This document shows positions 23,301-25,951 of a stretch of 25,951 bases of DNA, in pieces. Source of the DNA: Plakobranchus ocellatus (lineage: Eukaryota > Mollusca > Gastropoda > Plakobranchidae). Location of the stretch: positions 1,238,764-1,264,714 of the forward strand of contig BLXT01003952.1 in assembly GCA_019648995.1 (NCBI GenBank), written 5' to 3'. Each line of letters begins with the position of its first letter. Within the stretch, counting starts at the first letter, position 1. Both the position numbers and the translations under genes were made by a program. The notes under the pieces are model-generated. The model had not been told where the DNA came from and did no database searches. It was given only the letters and a program-made list of their open reading frames with translations.

Positions 23301-23722
23301 GGTTACGTCACAGTTTTCCCTCTTTTATTTTCTACTCCTCTTTGGCCTGGGCTTAGCCTAGATTTACCACTACTACTAGGGGCTTATTTTTGCTTTTGTA
23401 CATTTGTAGAATAATGTTGAGAATTGATAATTTTTTTTTTTTAATTGTCAGCAGTTGGCTAACATTGCCATTTCATCATTACTGTCGTAATTGTTAAATG
23501 TGCATAGGATTCCCCAATTCCTTCATTTTTATTTCATCAAAGTCAAAGAGATTATGAGCTTTCATTATTGGTCTATGTTAAACATATGTTTTCTGATTGG
23601 CTTTGTTTCTGATTATTGAAATTCTTTCCTTGGCCTAGAATGATCCAGTGATTATGATTATACTTATAAAATAGTCTTGTTTGTAGACTAGATTGGGCTA
23701 TATGCCTACTTAGAATTTCTTA
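20365..23722. other. SPSB first intron (5' UTR intron), proximal part
   Basis: About 3.4 kb of AT-rich DNA without recognisable exons. It has a 17-base A-run at about 21874 and aggcct words near 22858 and 23117. I saw no transposon protein motifs. It is classed as intron only if the exon proposed at 24369-24605 is right. Confidence 0.5.
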
Positions 23723-23892
23723 GCCAATTTCACTCTGTCTCTCTCTAAGACTATCTAGCTTTGAGGATTGATACTTCTAGATCTAGATCTATGGCCAATT
23801 TCACTTTGTTTCTAGATCTAGAAGTATGAAGCCTCAAAGCTAGATAGTCTAGAGAGACAGAGTGAAATCGGCCATAGAGTCTAGATCTAGAT
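23723..23892. repeat. nested imperfect palindrome rich in CTAGAT words
   Basis: The left arm 23723-23787 (gccaatttcactctgtctct through acttctagatctaga) pairs with the right arm 23811-23872 across a 23-base loop, with a few mismatches and a small length change. The loop itself repeats tatggccaatttcact, which pairs again with agtgaaatcggccata at 23861-23876 and the following tctagatctagat. The same sequence can therefore fold in two registers. Further CTAGATCTAGAT words follow near 23942. Confidence 0.88.
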
Positions 23893-24368
23893 CAGATCTT
23901 TCTTTTGTTATAGACCATTAGAATTATTTAAAATATAACACTAGATCTAGATTTATTTTTCTTTAAAAAGTAGGCTTACTACCAGAAACAATGTCATCTC
24001 AGAATAGCATAAAGGTGTGCTGGTAGATCTAAATCTAAATTTTGCGTCTTTTAGCAGTCATTTCTCTTTGTTCACGTTACGCCAATTTCTTTGTCGCCGT
24101 ACTCAGCGAACTGTTCAATAATCCTGTCGTAAGATCTTGAATAAAGGGGGCCACATTTTTGTCCTTAAATCTATAAAAGACTTTCTGCAACAGTAGATCT
24201 ATATGGCATATGGCCACATGTGTGGTTTTAACACCTTGTATGCTGAAAATAATGAGTAATATATGTCTTTGTCTCAGATAACAGATCGGGAAGTTTCTAC
24301 TCCGTGTATCTTCGAATGGAGCTTAGGCGTACAGAAATCGCACAAAGCAGTCTTCACAAAAACATTAC

Positions 24369-24605
24369 CTTCAGCTTTCACTTTGATGTTATAAGGTCCA
24401 TCACGGCGGAATAAAAATTTATAACAACCGACTAAAACAAGTGCGACGATAATTGGAGCCTTCTGATAACGAGGTAGCCGTGCACATTCACATCACCCTC
24501 CCGTCTAGGGTAGAATCCACGGTTGAATGACTCAGACTGACAAAAAGATCGCTACACCAAGCCGGGGGCCATTGTAACTCGTCAAGATGGCCGCCATTTC
24601 AGTGC
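24369..24605 (-). other. proposed non-coding first exon of SPSB
   Basis: On the minus strand the sequence starts near the YY1-like site and ends at gctgaag followed by gtaatg, a usable donor (intron begins 24368). It would splice to the acceptor at 20365. It contains several short upstream reading frames, including an ATG followed directly by TGA at 24493-24488. No transcript evidence is available. Confidence 0.45.
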
Positions 24606-24640
24606 ATCACGTGACCTTATTGGCTTTGTACGTCAGTGTG
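24585..24640 (-). promoter_or_regulatory. proposed SPSB promoter: CRE-like, CCAAT, E-box and YY1 sites
   Basis: In minus-strand order: TGACGTA (24635-24629), CCAAT (24623-24619), the palindromic E-box TCACGTGA (24614-24607) and AAATGGCGGC (about 24599-24590). YY1 sites of this form usually sit just downstream of a start site in the direction of transcription, which suggests minus-strand initiation near 24605. The flanking DNA (about 24460-24800) is visibly richer in G+C and CpG than the rest of the window, as expected for an animal promoter. Confidence 0.55.
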
Positions 24641-25951
24641 CTCGCCGTGCGATGATTATTAGGCTGAGCTAGGACTCGGGCTCGGGTATCGATCTGTACG
24701 CCTGTAGCCTACGCTAAAAGCTCTATCGCTCGGGCTTCGGCAAGCTTTGTGGGAGCTGCGCCGCGTGCCACGGCCACCGTTGTGCCTGGGAAGAGGCAGA
24801 TGATAGAATAGAAAATAGAAAGAAAGAGAATGATGTCTAAACTTAGATATGCAACACAGGCGGGTATGCCGAACGTGAGCTGTAGCAGTTGCGTCAATTT
24901 GATTTCATGATGTCACTCTTCGAGGTATTAAAATGTCAGTAGGCTTATACTATAAAAGTATACTGTAACGTGGTTTGACTTAGTAAAATATATATATTTT
25001 GCATGGCAATCAAATATTCACAAAGAATAATTGTAGGCCTAATAATGATAAAACATTTCAAAATAAAATTGGGGAACGCTGGCACGTGAAATTGTTTATT
25101 AATAATAACATATACGATTCCCAAATTGATAATTGCTTATTGTATTGATTATGAAGCGGTGCGCTTTTAAGAGTGTCGCATTGCAGGTGGTGCGTCGTAC
25201 ATCTTCGAGTTTATTCCCATCTAGGTCTAGGTCTTTATGGGTTTTTTTTTTTGTTGTTTTTTTTTTTTTCAATCTTTGCGGAAAGGAATTTCATTGATTT
25301 CAGTAGTAGAAGCTTGAGAAAATCGAGTGCCTCTCTCTCCCCAAAATATGATGATATTGAAGATGGTCAGGTAGTTGGTGAAATACATAAGGATTTTTTT
25401 TTTGGAGGGATGGGTGGGTGGGGAGGCCATCATTAACCTGAACTTGCTCAATTATTTGTGAAATGTTCTAGTGAAATGCGTTGTAACTTTACTGTTTCCA
25501 TTGTAGCCTACTACATTGCACTAGTAATTGTTTAAAAAAGATATCTATTACCGTGCGTTGCGCTATCTTGTTTTAAAAGTTTATGTTTTTCTTCTGTATA
25601 AGAGAAGAAATTGTCAATGAAATACTAAAACCAAAAATTTTGAAAGGAAAATTGATAAACTCGGAGTATTTTTTTAAATTTGTTTTAAGTCAAGTAATTT
25701 TTCTGGGTTACTGCCCTTATTTTGAAACGGAAATTTTGTAGGATGTAATTTGTAAGTCAGGCATTTGGTAAAAATGGCTGCTTATTCGTGCTTCTGTTTC
25801 AATTTTCACATCATGATTTCCACATTTTGGATGTTAGGCGTCAATGTTGCCTTAAGTCTTACGATTTTGTTCATCATTTTTATAGATAGGCCCATTTATT
25901 AGGTCTCGTGATTTCAAGACAACAATAGTTGCGACTTAACAAGAATGAAAG
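24641..25951. other. DNA upstream of the SPSB promoter, no gene recognised
   Basis: CpG-containing sequence continues to about 24800, then the DNA becomes AT-rich. Short open frames at 24709-24897 (minus) and 25173-25436 (plus) match no family. A divergent plus-strand transcript from the promoter is possible but no exon could be supported. Confidence 0.45.

Noticed and set aside
24586-24654. 22-codon plus-strand frame beginning MAAISVHHV
   Set aside because: The ATGGCCGCC is better explained as the reverse of a YY1-type promoter site, and the frame is very short.
25173-25436. 87-codon plus-strand frame
   Set aside because: Driven by T-run encoded Phe and a G-rich end; no family match.

Overview
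This is eukaryotic nuclear DNA, AT-rich and sparse in coding sequence. It has spliced genes with GT-AG introns, AATAAA poly(A) signals, microsatellites, decayed transposons and one 27-base assembly gap. The two genes are animal genes. The frequent 'taggcctac'-type words and a decayed element resembling RAG1-like transposons known from sea slugs suggest a mollusc, perhaps a gastropod. That assignment is inference.

Layout. Positions 130-1130 (+) hold a decayed mariner transposase. Positions 1759-1874 and 4181-4354 (+) are the last two coding exons of SCO1, the mitochondrial copper chaperone for cytochrome c oxidase; its earlier exons lie left of the window. SCO1 ends at a clear poly(A) signal near 4658. 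Positions 5573 to about 7990 (+) hold a decayed coding element. Its front end reads like the RAG1 N-terminal zinc-binding region, and its rear resembles an uncharacterised transposase-like family. Positions 8613-9150 (-) are the 3' end of a LINE reverse-transcriptase ORF. Positions 10060-10680 are a degenerate ~37-bp minisatellite containing a perfect 25-bp-arm hairpin. Positions 12095-12546 look like a MITE with 53-bp inverted ends.

The second gene, on the minus strand, is a SPRY-domain/SOCS-box protein orthologous to SPSB1/SPSB4 (Drosophila gustavus). Coding exons are 20316-19617 and 17226-17096, giving a complete 276-residue protein. A non-coding first exon and a promoter with CRE-like, CCAAT, E-box and YY1 sites are proposed near 24369-24640. 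A long 3' UTR may run left from 17095. A nested palindrome built on CTAGAT words lies at 23723-23892, in the first intron.

SCO1 and SPSB are convergent and functionally unrelated: mitochondrial copper delivery versus Elongin/Cullin-5 ubiquitin ligation. The 12.7 kb between their stop codons collects most of the mobile-element debris. The strongest candidate for something little described is the RAG1-N-like element at 5.6-8.0 kb.
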